DNA from: Sphingomonas naphthae
GTDB taxonomy: Bacteria > Pseudomonadota > Alphaproteobacteria > Sphingomonadales > Sphingomonadaceae
DNA: 64,000 bases
NCBI RefSeq assembly: GCF_028607085.1
Contig: NZ_CP117411.1
Coordinates: 1-64,000, forward strand
Direction of reading: 5' to 3'
The notes below the pieces were generated by a model that saw nothing but the letters and a program-made list of their open reading frames with translations, was not told the origin of the DNA and did no database searches. Numbering within the stretch: the stretch's first letter is position 1; each line of letters opens with the position of its first letter. Below are positions 24,266 to 33,233 of this stretch, piece by piece. A program made the position numbers and the translations under genes.

Positions 24266-26448
24266 TGGCGACTTTGGTGCTGACGGCGGCGGGCAGCGCG
24301 GTCGGCGGGCCGATCGGCGGCGCGATCGGGGCGCTGGTCGGGCAACAGGTCGATCGGCGGGTGCTGGGTGGCGGCCGGCGCGAGGGGGCGCGGCTGACCG
24401 ACCTGAAGGTGCAGACATCGGCCTATGGCATACCTTTGCCCAAGCTGTTCGGCACTCTGCGGGTGGCCGGTACGGTGATCTGGGCGACGGAATTGCAGGA
24501 GACGCGCGAGAGCGTCGGCGGCGGCAAGGCGGGCGGGAAGGCGACGGCCTATAGCTATTCGGCGAGCTTCGCGGTGGCGCTGTCGGCGCGGCCGATCCGG
24601 GCGGTGCATCGCATCTGGGCGGACGGGAAATTGCTGCGCGGGGCGGCGGGCGACTGGAAGAGCGAGACGGGGTTCCGGCTGTATCTTGGTGGCGAGGATC
24701 AGGCGGCCGATCCGCTGATCGCGGCGGTGGAGGGGGTGGATGCCTGCCCGGCGCATCGCGGGATCGCCTATGCGGTTTTCGAGCATCTGGCGCTGGCGGA
24801 TTATGGCAACCGCATCCCCTCGCTCACCTTCGAGGTAGAGGCCGATGCCGCGCCGGTGACGGTGGGCGCGGTGGCGGCGGCGCTGGCGGGCGAGGGCGTC
24901 GCGGGCGAGGGCGGCGAGGCGCTGGCGGGCTATGCGGCAAGCGGCGACAGCGTGCGCGGCGCGATCGAGGCGCTGGCGGCGGCCTGCCCGGTATCGGTGG
25001 TGGACGATGGCGCGGTGCTGCGGCTCGCGGCTGCGGCGGGCGCGCCGGTGGCGATCGGCGAGGAGGAACTGGGCGTCGGCGAGGCGCGGCGGGCGATCGA
25101 GCGGGTCGCGGCGGGATCGCTGCCCGACGAGGTGGCGATCTTTTATTATGATCCGGCTCGCGATTATCAGGCGGGGCTGCAACGCGCGCGGCGCGGCGGG
25201 CCGGCGTTGCGCGGGCGGCGGATCGAGCTGGCGGCGGCGCTGGCGGCGGGCGACGCGCGGCGGCTGGCCGAGGCGGGGCTGGCGCGCGCCTGGACCGAGC
25301 GGACGACGGCGACCTTGCGGCTGCCGTGGCACCGGCTGGCGCTGGGGCCGGGGATGCGGCTGAGCCTGCCGGGAGACGACGGCGTCTGGGCGGTGCGCGG
25401 CACGACGATCGACGCCGGGGCGGTGGAGCTGGCGCTGGTGCGCGCGGTGGAGGGTGTCGCCGCGACGCCGCCGGCGGTGGCGGGGCGGGCGGCGGGCGCA
25501 CCGGATGGGGTGGCGGGGGCGACGATCCTGCATCTGCTCGACCTGCCGCCGATCGAGGGTGCGGCGGACGCGACGCCCCGGCTGTGGCTGGCGGCGGCGG
25601 GTGGCGCGGGGTGGCGACGGGCGGTGGTGAGCCTGAGCCTGGACGGCGGCGCGAGCTGGTCGGCGATCGGGGAGACCGCCGCGCCGGCGGTGCTGGGTGT
25701 CGCGGTGAGCGCGCTGGGCGAAGGCGATCCGGCGCTGTTCGATTGTGCCAACAGCGTCGAGATTGATCTGGCGCATGAGGGGATGGCGCTGGCGGGGGCG
25801 AGCGATGCGGCGCTGATCGGCGGGGCGAATAGCGCGATGCTGGGCGAGGAGTTGATCCAGTTCGGCGAGGCGGTGCAGATCGGCCCGCGCCGCTGGCGGA
25901 TCGGCCGGCTGCTGCGCGGGCGGCGGGGGAGCGAGGCGGCGGTGGCCGGCCATGCCGTGGGCGATCGCTTCACCCTGATCGAGAGCGGGGCGTTGCTGCC
26001 GATCCCGCTGTCGGCGGCGGCGATCGGGACGATGGTGCGGGTGCAGGCCATCGGCATCGGTGATGCCGAGCCGGTGGTGGCCGAAGCGATCCTTGGCGCG
26101 CGGGCGGTGCGGCCGCCGTCGCCGGTGCATCCGCGCGCCATCGATCGCGGCGGCGATGTGCTGCGCATCGGCTGGACCCGGCGCAGCCGGACCGGCTGGG
26201 CGTGGATCGACGGGGCCGACGCACCGCTGGGCGAGGAGGCGGAGGCCTATCGGCTGGAGATTGCAGTGGGCGGAGCGGTGGTGCGGGCGATCGACACCGC
26301 CGCGCCGTGGTTCAATTACGGCCCGGCCGAGCGGGCGGCTGACGGGGCGAGCGGATCGATCGCGATCACGGTGCGGCAGGCGGGCGCCGTCGCGCCCTCC
26401 GATCCACCGTTACGGGCCAATATCCACATCGGGGAGATCATGGGATGA
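24265..26448 (+). CDS. GTA tail/host-specificity protein (g15-like), short form
   Basis: 727 residues against roughly 1300 for RcGTA g15. N-terminal LTAAGSAVGGPIGGAIGALVG (glycine-rich) and the segments GIPLPKLFGTLRVAGTVIWATEL and YSYSASFAVALS mark the phage-tail_3-type baseplate protein. A TIM-barrel domain, present in RcGTA g15, is not evident. It forms the baseplate hub and host contact. It overlaps the DUF2793 gene by 4 bases. Confidence 0.85.
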   Translation: MATLVLTAAGSAVGGPIGGAIGALVGQQVDRRVLGGGRREGARLTDLKVQTSAYGIPLPKLFGTLRVAGTVIWATELQETRESVGGGKAGGKATAYSYSASFAVALSARPIRAVHRIWADGKLLRGAAGDWKSETGFRLYLGGEDQAADPLIAAVEGVDACPAHRGIAYAVFEHLALADYGNRIPSLTFEVEADAAPVTVGAVAAALAGEGVAGEGGEALAGYAASGDSVRGAIEALAAACPVSVVDDGAVLRLAAAAGAPVAIGEEELGVGEARRAIERVAAGSLPDEVAIFYYDPARDYQAGLQRARRGGPALRGRRIELAAALAAGDARRLAEAGLARAWTERTTATLRLPWHRLALGPGMRLSLPGDDGVWAVRGTTIDAGAVELALVRAVEGVAATPPAVAGRAAGAPDGVAGATILHLLDLPPIEGAADATPRLWLAAAGGAGWRRAVVSLSLDGGASWSAIGETAAPAVLGVAVSALGEGDPALFDCANSVEIDLAHEGMALAGASDAALIGGANSAMLGEELIQFGEAVQIGPRRWRIGRLLRGRRGSEAAVAGHAVGDRFTLIESGALLPIPLSAAAIGTMVRVQAIGIGDAEPVVAEAILGARAVRPPSPVHPRAIDRGGDVLRIGWTRRSRTGWAWIDGADAPLGEEAEAYRLEIAVGGAVVRAIDTAAPWFNYGPAERAADGASGSIAITVRQAGAVAPSDPPLRANIHIGEIMG

Positions 26449-26885
26449 GCGAGCAAAGCACGCGGTTCGACTTGCCGTATCTACAGGCGGGGCAGGCGCA
26501 GAAAGAGCTTTTTCACAACGAAGCCTTGGCGACGATCGACCTGCTTTTGCACGCAAATGCGCGGAATTTCGCCGATGCGCCGCCCGCCGGGCCCGCGATC
26601 GGCGAATGCTGGATCGTGGGCGACGCGCCGACGGGCGCGTGGGCGGGCCGTGCCGGGGCGCTGGCGGGCTTCACCGGCGGCGGCTGGCGCTTCGCCGCAC
26701 CGCAACCGGGAATGGCCGTCTGGCTGACCGATCCGGGCCTGCGCGCCTGTTACCATCATGCGGCATGGCATGTGGGTGACGCCGTGCCGGAGACGGGCGG
26801 CGGCACCACGATCGATACCGAAGCCAGGGCCGCGATCGGGGCGATACTTGTTGCCCTAAAGACACAGGGCCTGATCCCCTCGTAA
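26445..26885 (+). CDS. DUF2793 protein at the 3' end of the GTA cluster
   Basis: 146 residues. The motif TRFDLPYLQAGQAQKELFHNEAL is characteristic of DUF2793, a family found in phage and GTA tail regions, probably as a tail-tip or receptor-binding accessory. An acidic/His C-terminal half (YHHAAWHVGD) follows. It overlaps the g15 gene by 4 bases and ends the cluster; the next gene is unrelated ompA. Confidence 0.85.
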   Translation: MSEQSTRFDLPYLQAGQAQKELFHNEALATIDLLLHANARNFADAPPAGPAIGECWIVGDAPTGAWAGRAGALAGFTGGGWRFAAPQPGMAVWLTDPGLRACYHHAAWHVGDAVPETGGGTTIDTEARAAIGAILVALKTQGLIPS

Positions 26886-27082
26886 TTTTTTTGCGACGCC
26901 ATGAAACCGGGAGCGTATGAGCGGGTTGAGCAGCTTCGACAGCCGAGCGGGGAGACGGGGTTTTTCTTTGCACGCCAAGCCATTTCGGTGTCAGACCACG
27001 TCCTTGCGCGCTTGCGTAAAACGGGGCAGTTGTTTACTTGAAGCCATGTTCTAAGACGGACATGAAGGAAAAGGGGATCAAA

Positions 27083-28189
27083 ATGCGTAAGCTCGCCATT
27101 GTGGCCGTGCTCGCTTCGACCGCGCTGGCTTCGCCGGCGTTGGCGAAGGACGGCGCCTGGTATGTCGGTGTCGAGGGCGGTGCCGTTCTCGTCGAAAAGA
27201 TTCCGTTCGACATCAACACGACGAACAACGCCGCCAAGGCGAAGCAGAAGTATGGCTATGACGTGGGCGGCTACGTCGGCTACGACTTCGGCATGTTCCG
27301 CGTCGAGGGTGAGACCGCCTACAAGCGCACCCGCATGGACCAGTACACCTCGGCGACGGCTACGCCGACCCCGGGCGCTGGCCCGGTTCCGGCCGGCGTC
27401 TATGACTTCGCCGGCGGTAAGACCTCGGCGCTCAGCTTCATGCTGAACGGCCTGCTCGACTTCGGCGACGAAGGCATCTCGGGCTACGTCGGCGGTGGTG
27501 CCGGTGTGGCGCGCGTCAAGTATTCGGACTACAAGCTCTCCGGCCCGAACCCCTTCCTCAGCGACAGCGACACCCGCTTCGCGTGGCAGGCCCTCGCCGG
27601 CGTGAACGTTCCGGTCACGACGAACATCGATCTCGGCATCCGCTATCGCTTCTTCAACGTCCCGAACGTGAAGATGGTGTCGGTCGCCGGCAACGCGTTC
27701 GAATCGCGCTTCCGCTCGCACAGCCTGCTCGGCACGCTGACCTACAACTTCGGCGAACCGGCTGCTCCGCCGCCGCCGCCGCCTCCCCCGCCGCCGCCGC
27801 CGCCTCCCCCGCCGCCGCCGCCGCCGCCGCCCCCGCCGGTGACCCCGGGGCCGTTCATCGTGTTCTTCGACTGGGATAAGTCGAACATCACGCCGGAGGC
27901 CGCTTCGATCCTCGACAACGCCGCGCAGGCTTATGCGACCACGGGCCAGGCCTCGGTCGTTCTCGCCGGCCACGCCGACAAGTCGGGTTCGGACCAGTAC
28001 AACGTGGGTCTCTCGCAGCGTCGTGCCGACTCTGTGAAGTCCTACCTGGCTGGCAAGGGCATCCCCGAGAGCGCGCTCTCGACCGAAGCGTTCGGCGAAA
28101 GCCGCCCGCTGGTCGAAACCGCCGACGGTGTGCGCGAGCCGCAGAACCGCCGCGTGGAAATCACCTTCGGCGCTGGCTCGGGCCAGTAA
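27083..28189 (+). CDS. OmpA-family outer membrane porin with a 24-proline linker
   Basis: 368 residues from ATG 27083, with an AAGGGGATC ribosome site. A signal peptide (MRKLAIVAVLASTALASPALA) is followed by an 8-strand beta-barrel ending in GTLTYNFGEP. A run of 24 prolines (27767-27838) precedes the peptidoglycan-binding OmpA domain, with NITPEAASILDNAAQ, LSQRRADSV and PQNRRVEITF. The barrel anchors in the outer membrane and the C-terminal domain ties it to peptidoglycan. A terminator follows. Confidence 0.95.
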   Translation: MRKLAIVAVLASTALASPALAKDGAWYVGVEGGAVLVEKIPFDINTTNNAAKAKQKYGYDVGGYVGYDFGMFRVEGETAYKRTRMDQYTSATATPTPGAGPVPAGVYDFAGGKTSALSFMLNGLLDFGDEGISGYVGGGAGVARVKYSDYKLSGPNPFLSDSDTRFAWQALAGVNVPVTTNIDLGIRYRFFNVPNVKMVSVAGNAFESRFRSHSLLGTLTYNFGEPAAPPPPPPPPPPPPPPPPPPPPPPPPVTPGPFIVFFDWDKSNITPEAASILDNAAQAYATTGQASVVLAGHADKSGSDQYNVGLSQRRADSVKSYLAGKGIPESALSTEAFGESRPLVETADGVREPQNRRVEITFGAGSGQ

Positions 28190-28200
28190 GAGGGCGATCC

Positions 28201-28270
28201 CAGCCCCTGGCGACAGGGGCTGGACCGCGACAGCAAAGAGAAAGGGTCGGCCGCGAGGCCGGCCCTTTTT
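28201..28270 (+). terminator. Rho-independent terminator downstream of ompA
   Basis: A preceding hairpin (AGCCCCTG/CAGGGGCT, 28202-28221) is followed by the stem GGGTCGGCC / GGCCGGCCC (28244-28265) with a four-base loop and TTTTT at 28266-28270. It is a well-formed terminator for ompA. Confidence 0.85.
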
Positions 28271-28370
28271 CTGTTTGGGGGTATGTGTCCGATTGCCGTC
28301 GGCGATGATCCTGTCGTTGAGCCGGCGTTTGTCCCCGCCGCCGGCAAGAATGCCAGACGAGAAAGCTTGC

Positions 28371-28878
28371 TTACTGCTCGCTGCGCGGCCTGAACGGATT
28401 GGGCGGATAATATTTGGTCGGCTTGCTGGCCCGGTGGTTCGCGGTCCAAAGCCCGTCGCTTGGGCGGTACGGGCGGCCGCGCCCGATCGAGGCGGCCGCG
28501 CCATGCGGCAGGCGGATTTCAAACCGGCGAAGTTCGGCACGGGCTTCGGTATCGCCGCATCGCGCCCCGCGATGGAGCCAAAGCCTATAGCCGGCCATAT
28601 CGCCCCGATTGAAGCAGCGCATGGCCAGATGCTGCGCGGCGCGGGCCGACCCCAAGCGGAGCCCTTCGTTCCAGTCCTTGCCCGGAGAAGGGGTCGCTGG
28701 CCTTGCCCCCGAAAACCCTGTCCGCCAGCGCCAGCATGGCATCGACGTGGCGCCTCAGCGCAAGGTGCCACAGAATCGGTTCGCCGAAACCGATTGCGGC
28801 GTCATCCAGGATCGCCTCCGCGCGATTGTAGAGTTCGTCGGCACGGTCTTGGCGCATGGCATCTTTATCGTTGGCCAA
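28371..28878 (-). pseudogene. Frameshifted gene, Sel1-like/unknown helical protein
   Basis: The first part reads MANDKDAMRQDRADELYN... from 28878 in one frame. The continuation KDWNEGLRLGSARAAQHLAM and LWLHRGARCGDTEARAELRRFE lies in another frame ending at 28371. The switch is near 28685-28700, next to GGGGGC and CCCC runs. Joined, the reading gives a plausible protein of about 168 residues with a Sel1-like repeat look (AAQHLAMRCFNRGD). It may be a real frameshift or a sequencing error. The downstream neighbour on the minus strand is ompA in the opposite direction. Confidence 0.5.
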
Positions 28879-29009
28879 GATCGGCGAGGCAATCGTCGGT
28901 TGAGGCGTGGCGTAGATCGGTATCTATCGCAACGGCGGGGAATCGGGACGCTGCGAGAGCGTGGCGCTCCCCCCTTGCGAATGTCGATCGTGGCGGTGAT
29001 GCTGACCGA

Positions 29010-29141
29010 ATGAATCGGCTCGGCCTGCTCGCATATGGCGCAGCGATCGAATGTGTTGCGCTGTTAGTGGCGCGTGAGGTGATCGAGCCGAGCGTTTACC
29101 TCTATCAAAATCATCCGGCGGACAGGGTGCGCTCGGCGTAG
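29010..29141 (+). CDS. Small membrane ORF, probably N-terminal part of a split gene
   Basis: 43 residues starting MNRLGLLAYGAAIECVALLV (one hydrophobic segment). Its TAG stop overlaps the GTG of the next gene by one base. With the next reading it would make a normal four-helix membrane protein, which suggests either coupling or a single-base frameshift at 29139-29141. The function is unknown. Confidence 0.4.
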   Translation: MNRLGLLAYGAAIECVALLVAREVIEPSVYLYQNHPADRVRSA

Positions 29142-29440
29142 TGGGATGGTCGATCGCCACGCTTGGGCCGCTCGGTCTGTCTATCGCCGTGTGGATTTTG
29201 CTGAGACGGCATCAAGGCTGGTGGCTCTTGCACCTGCTATACATTCCCTCTGCCATTGCGGTGGCCCAAGTCGGCGCGTCCATCCTGTTCTTTGCAACCG
29301 ATGTGCCGGATGGCGACAGCGTCGAAGGCTACACCCTGATCGCCGCGTTCTGCTTTCTGATCACGGCGTTGCTTGTCCATGCCATTGCGTTGGTGGTCGC
29401 GAGCGTCGCGGTGATCCGTGGTCGGGTGGAGCGCGGCTAA
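29141..29440 (+). CDS. Small multi-pass membrane protein, unknown
   Basis: 99 residues from GTG 29141. Three hydrophobic helices are visible: SIATLGPLGLSIAVWILL, LLYIPSAIAVAQVGASILFF and FCFLITALLVHAIALVVASV. It has no recognisable family. See the upstream ORF: the two may be one gene. A class B-like repeat lies at about 29505-29540 downstream. Confidence 0.5.
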   Translation: MGWSIATLGPLGLSIAVWILLRRHQGWWLLHLLYIPSAIAVAQVGASILFFATDVPDGDSVEGYTLIAAFCFLITALLVHAIALVVASVAVIRGRVERG

Positions 29441-29652
29441 GACATGGGTGGCGCTTCTTGACCATGCGTGCCGGTGGCCGGCTCCCGATCCGAAGCGCAT
29501 ATCGCCTGCGGCCCCAGCCTTCGCCGGGGCGCCGGGTAATCGGGATGGCCAATTCGCCCCCCTGCCGATGCCGCGCCCACCAAATCATATCGCGGCGGCA
29601 TTCCTTATTGTGATCGCCCGCCCTTAGGCCCTACAGAGCTAGGGACGCCGCC

Positions 29653-30975
29653 ATGCCCGACGCCATGCATCCTTTCCCCTGGGGCGACCTCGCCATCATC
29701 ATCGCGTTGATCGTGCTGAATGGCGTCTTCTCGATGTCCGAACTCGCGATCGTCTCGGCGCGCAAGCCGCGGCTGGAGGCGATGGGGCGTGGGCGGAACG
29801 GGGCGGGGGCGCGGGCGGCGCTGCTGCTGGCGGCGGATCCGGGCAAATTCTTCTCCACGGTGCAGATCGGCATCACCCTCGTCGGCATCCTGGCGGGCGC
29901 CTATTCGGGCGCGAGCCTGGGCGGGCCGGTGGGCGAGCGGCTGGCCTGGGCGGGCGTGCCGGCGGCGTCGGCGCCCGAAATCGGCTTCGTGCTGGTGATC
30001 GCGCTGACGACCTATCTGACGCTCATCATCGGCGAGCTGGTGCCCAAGCAGATCGCGCTCAGGAGCCCCGAGCCGATCGCGGCGCTGGTGGCGATCCCGA
30101 TGACATGGCTGGCGCGGATCACGCTGCCGTTCGTGTGGCTGCTCGATAAATCGAGCGGGCTGATGTTCCGCCTGATCGGCCTGAGCCGCGAATCCGAAAA
30201 TAAGGTGACGGCCGAGGAGCTGCATCTGGTGGTCGCCGAAGCCTCGTCGGCGGGCGTGATCGAGGAGAGCGAGCGCGCGATCATCTCGGGCGTGGTGCGG
30301 CTGGCCGACCGGCCGGTGCGCGAGGTGATGACGCCGCGCACCGAAGTCTGCTGGATCGATGCCGACGCCGACGAGGCGACGGTGCGCGAGACGCTGGCCA
30401 AGCTGCCGCACAGCCGGATGCCGGTCGCCGAAGGATCGGTCGACGCGCTGATCGGCGTGGTGCAGGCGCGCGATATCGTCGCGGCACAGATCGAGGGCCG
30501 GCCGCTCGACATGCGCGCGCTGATGCGCCCGGCGCCGATCGTGCCCGACCAGATGGACGCGATGGACGTGCTGACGGTGCTGCGCGAGGCGGACGTGCCG
30601 ATGGCGTTCGTGCACGACGAATATGGCCATTTCGACGGGCTGGTGGCGCCGGCCGACCTGCTCGCGGCGATCGCGGGCGTGTTCGCGTCGGACAATGACG
30701 ACGATACCGATCCGCCGCTGGTGGAACGCGAGGACGGCAGCTGGCTGGTCTCGGGATCGCTGCCCGCCGACGTGCTGGCCGACCGGCTGGGGCTGACGCT
30801 GCCCGAGGATCGCGATTATGCGACGGTCGCGGGCTTCGCGCTGTCGGTGCTGCGTCATCTGCCGAAGGTGGGCGAGATCTTCCGCTTCGGCGCATGGCGC
30901 TTCGAGGTGGTCGACATGGACGGGCGCAAGATCGACAAATTGCTGGCCACCGAGCGCAAGGGGCGGCGGGAGTAA
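29653..30975 (+). CDS. CNNM/HlyC-CorC family protein (hemolysin-like, CBS domains)
   Basis: 440 residues. The DUF21/CNNM membrane domain is at roughly residues 1-190 (IIIALIVLNGVFSMSELAIV, LVIALTTYLTLIIGELVPKQ). It is followed by two CBS motifs (REVMTPRTEVCWID, VVQARDIVAAQIEG) and a C-terminal CorC domain (LVSGSLPADVLADRLGL). These are Mg2+/divalent-cation-linked membrane proteins. The gene is complete; the start MPDAMHPF is the only good ATG before the first helix. Confidence 0.92.
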   Translation: MPDAMHPFPWGDLAIIIALIVLNGVFSMSELAIVSARKPRLEAMGRGRNGAGARAALLLAADPGKFFSTVQIGITLVGILAGAYSGASLGGPVGERLAWAGVPAASAPEIGFVLVIALTTYLTLIIGELVPKQIALRSPEPIAALVAIPMTWLARITLPFVWLLDKSSGLMFRLIGLSRESENKVTAEELHLVVAEASSAGVIEESERAIISGVVRLADRPVREVMTPRTEVCWIDADADEATVRETLAKLPHSRMPVAEGSVDALIGVVQARDIVAAQIEGRPLDMRALMRPAPIVPDQMDAMDVLTVLREADVPMAFVHDEYGHFDGLVAPADLLAAIAGVFASDNDDDTDPPLVEREDGSWLVSGSLPADVLADRLGLTLPEDRDYATVAGFALSVLRHLPKVGEIFRFGAWRFEVVDMDGRKIDKLLATERKGRRE

Positions 30976-30983
30976 TTCGCCCT

Positions 30984-31073
30984 CGTGATTGCGAGCGCCA
31001 GCGACGCAATCCCGCTCGAACGGCAGTGTCCAGTCGAGAGGCTGGATTGCTTCGCTCACGCTCGCAATGACGA
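30984..31073. repeat. Class E inverted repeat
   Basis: GTGATTGCGAGCG with GCGACGCAATC and its counterpart GGATTGCTTCGCTCACGCTC form imperfect inverted arms around CCCGCTCGAACGGC. The other copy is at 14246. Confidence 0.7.
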
Positions 31074-31096
31074 CGGGGCTGGGTTAGGGCCGCCGC

Positions 31097-31411
31097 ATGG
31101 CTTGGCTTTTCCTCCTCATCGGTGGCCTGTTCGAAGTGGGCTTCACCACCTGCCTGCGCTTCGTCGATGGCTTTCGGAACATCCCCTGGACGCTCGGCTT
31201 CCTGGGTTCGCTGGCGATGTCGATGGGGCTGGTGTGGTTCGCCTCGCGCACGATCCCGCTGGGCACGGCCTATGCGGTGTGGACCGGCGTGGGCGCGGCC
31301 GGCACCGTGATGGTCGGAATCCTGTGGTTCGGTGAGCCCGCGTCGGCGATGCGGCTGGCGCTGATCGCGGTACTGATCGGATCAATCGTGGGGCTGAAGC
31401 TGCTCGGCTGA
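31097..31411 (+). CDS. Small multidrug resistance (SMR) efflux protein, SugE/Gdx-like
   Basis: 104 residues, four helices: MAWLFLLIGGLFEVGFTTCL (with the conserved membrane Glu13), TLGFLGSLAMSMGLVWFAS, TAYAVWTGVGAAGTVMVG and MRLALIAVLIGSIVGLKLLG. Family members export guanidinium or quaternary ammonium compounds using protons. A guanidine riboswitch was looked for upstream and not seen. It ends directly against the convergent HerA-like gene. Confidence 0.9.
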   Translation: MAWLFLLIGGLFEVGFTTCLRFVDGFRNIPWTLGFLGSLAMSMGLVWFASRTIPLGTAYAVWTGVGAAGTVMVGILWFGEPASAMRLALIAVLIGSIVGLKLLG

Positions 31412-33034
31412 TTAGCGTTTGAACAGCCCACCCAGAATGCCCCGCACCAGCTGGCTGCCGAGCTGCCCCGCCACCTGACGGCCGATCGACGAGGCGGCGG
31501 CGCGGCTGGCGGACTGGATCATCTTTTCGGTGAGCGTAGGCTTGGCGGCCTCGCGCGCGGCCGCCACGCGGGCGCGTTCCTCGGCACGGGCCTGGGCGGC
31601 GGCGGCGCGATCGGCTTCCCTCTGCGCGGCGAGGCGGCTGCGTTCGTCGAGCGCTTCCTGCCGGGCGAGCGCCTTGGCGGCCTCGGCCTGGGCCTTGGCG
31701 GTTTCGGCTTCCAGCTTCGCCTTGCTCGCGGCGGCGGCGCTGTCGCCGGCCTTGGCGGCGAGGACTTCGGCGGCGGATTCGCGATCGATCGCGGTTTCGT
31801 ACTTGCCGTCGAGCGGGGAGAGCGAGCGGAGCAGCGCACGCTCCTTGGGGGTCAGCGGGCCGACCCGCGAGGCGGGCGCCTTGATGAGCGTGCGGGCGAC
31901 GGGCGAGGGCGCGCCGTCGGCCTGGAGCAGCGAGACGAGCGCCTCGCCCACCTTCAGCTCGGTGATGGCGGTGACGACGTTCACATCGCCCGCGCGGAAG
32001 GTCTCGGCGGCGGCGCGGATCGCTTTCTGATCGCGCGGGGTGAAGGCGCGCAGGGCGTGCTGCACCCGGTTGCCGAGCTGGCCGGCGACATCCTCGGGAA
32101 TGTCGATCGGGTTCTGGGTGACGAAATAGACGCCGACGCCCTTCGACCGGATCAGCCGCACGACCTGTTCGATCTTGTCGAGCAGCGCCGGGGGCGCGTC
32201 GTCGAACAGCAGATGGGCTTCGTCGAAGAAGAAGACGAGCTTGGGTTTCTCGGGGTCGCCCACCTCGGGCAAGGTCTCGAACAGTTCGGAGAGCAGCCAC
32301 AGAAGGAAGGTGGAATAGAGCTTGGGCGCCGCCATCAATTTGTCGGCGGCGAGGATGTTGACCGCGCCGCGCCCCTGGTCGTCGAGCGTCAGCATGTCGT
32401 GGATGTCGAGCGCGGGCTCGCCGAAGAAGAGCGCCCCGCCCTGCGATTCCAGCTGGAGCAGCTGGCGCTGGATCGTGCCGACGCTGGCCTTGGTGATATT
32501 GCCGTAGCGCGCCTGCAATTCGCTGGCGCGGCCCGCGACATGGGCCAGCAGGGCTTGCAGATCCTCCATGTCGAGCAGCAGCAGCCCCTCGTCGTCGGCC
32601 AGCTTGAAGGCGACGGTGAGGACGCCTTCCTGCACATCGGTGAGGTTCATCAGCCGCGCCAGCATCAGCGGCCCCATTTCGGAGACGGTGGTGCGGATCG
32701 GGTGGCCCTGCTCGCCGTAGAGATCCCAGAAGACGACGGGATTGTCGGCATAATGCCAGTCGCCGTCACCGATCTCGGCGGCGCGCGCGGCGAGCGTGGC
32801 GTGGATCGGCGCGGTGGGGGAGCCTGCCATGGCGAGGCCCGAGAGATCGCCCTTCACGTCGGCGACGAACACCGGCACGCCGACCGCGGAAAAGCCCTCG
32901 ACGATGCCTTGCAGGGTGACGGTCTTGCCGGTGCCGGTGGCGCCCGCGATCAGGCCGTGACGGTTGGCGCGCTTCAGGGTGAGCGTCTCGCGCTCGCCGC
33001 TGGCGGTGGTGCCCACGAAGATGCCGTCGCTCAT
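31412..33034 (-). CDS. HerA-like/DUF853 ATPase
   Basis: 540 residues. Walker A is [14 protein letters not shown] near residue 32 and Walker B is [16 protein letters not shown]853 members include YjgR; the C-terminal third is a long Ala/Glu/Lys-rich coiled segment ([20 protein letters not shown]) ending in a Gly-rich tail. They may act in DNA translocation or restriction-like processes; no partner nuclease lies nearby. The stop abuts the SMR stop. Confidence 0.88.
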   Translation of the reverse strand: MSDGIFVGTTASGERETLTLKRANRHGLIAGATGTGKTVTLQGIVEGFSAVGVPVFVADVKGDLSGLAMAGSPTAPIHATLAARAAEIGDGDWHYADNPVVFWDLYGEQGHPIRTTVSEMGPLMLARLMNLTDVQEGVLTVAFKLADDEGLLLLDMEDLQALLAHVAGRASELQARYGNITKASVGTIQRQLLQLESQGGALFFGEPALDIHDMLTLDDQGRGAVNILAADKLMAAPKLYSTFLLWLLSELFETLPEVGDPEKPKLVFFFDEAHLLFDDAPPALLDKIEQVVRLIRSKGVGVYFVTQNPIDIPEDVAGQLGNRVQHALRAFTPRDQKAIRAAAETFRAGDVNVVTAITELKVGEALVSLLQADGAPSPVARTLIKAPASRVGPLTPKERALLRSLSPLDGKYETAIDRESAAEVLAAKAGDSAAAASKAKLEAETAKAQAEAAKALARQEALDERSRLAAQREADRAAAAQARAEERARVAAAREAAKPTLTEKMIQSASRAAASSIGRQVAGQLGSQLVRGILGGLFKR

Positions 33035-33098
33035 GTCACCCGCCCTGCCACCAATGCCCTATCGAGCGTAACGTCATTACGCCGGCACATCCATATCG

Positions 33099-33226
33099 AT
33101 CCTCCCCGGCACGGGGAGGGGGACCATGCGAAGCATGGTGGAGGGGGCTGTCCACGAGCGCTGCGCTGCGGGACGCACCCCCTCCGTCAGCCCTGCGGGC
33201 TGCCACGTCCCCGTGCCGGGGAGGAT
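33099..33226. repeat. Class C inverted repeat
   Basis: CGATCCTCCCCGGCACGGGG and the matching CCCCGTGCCGGGGAGGATCG flank a core with GGTGGAGGGGGC / CACCCCCTCCGTC. It separates the HerA-like gene's upstream side from the protease gene. Confidence 0.75.
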
Positions 33227-33233
33227 CGGATCG

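Noticed and set aside
10499-26885. Prophage interpretation of the phage-like cluster
   Set aside because: No integrase, repressor, replication, holin or tail-fibre cassette and no attachment repeats; the gene order and short tape measure fit a gene transfer agent better.
31074-31096. Guanidine riboswitch upstream of the SMR gene
   Set aside because: The short leader after the class E repeat is too small and shows no riboswitch-like stems.
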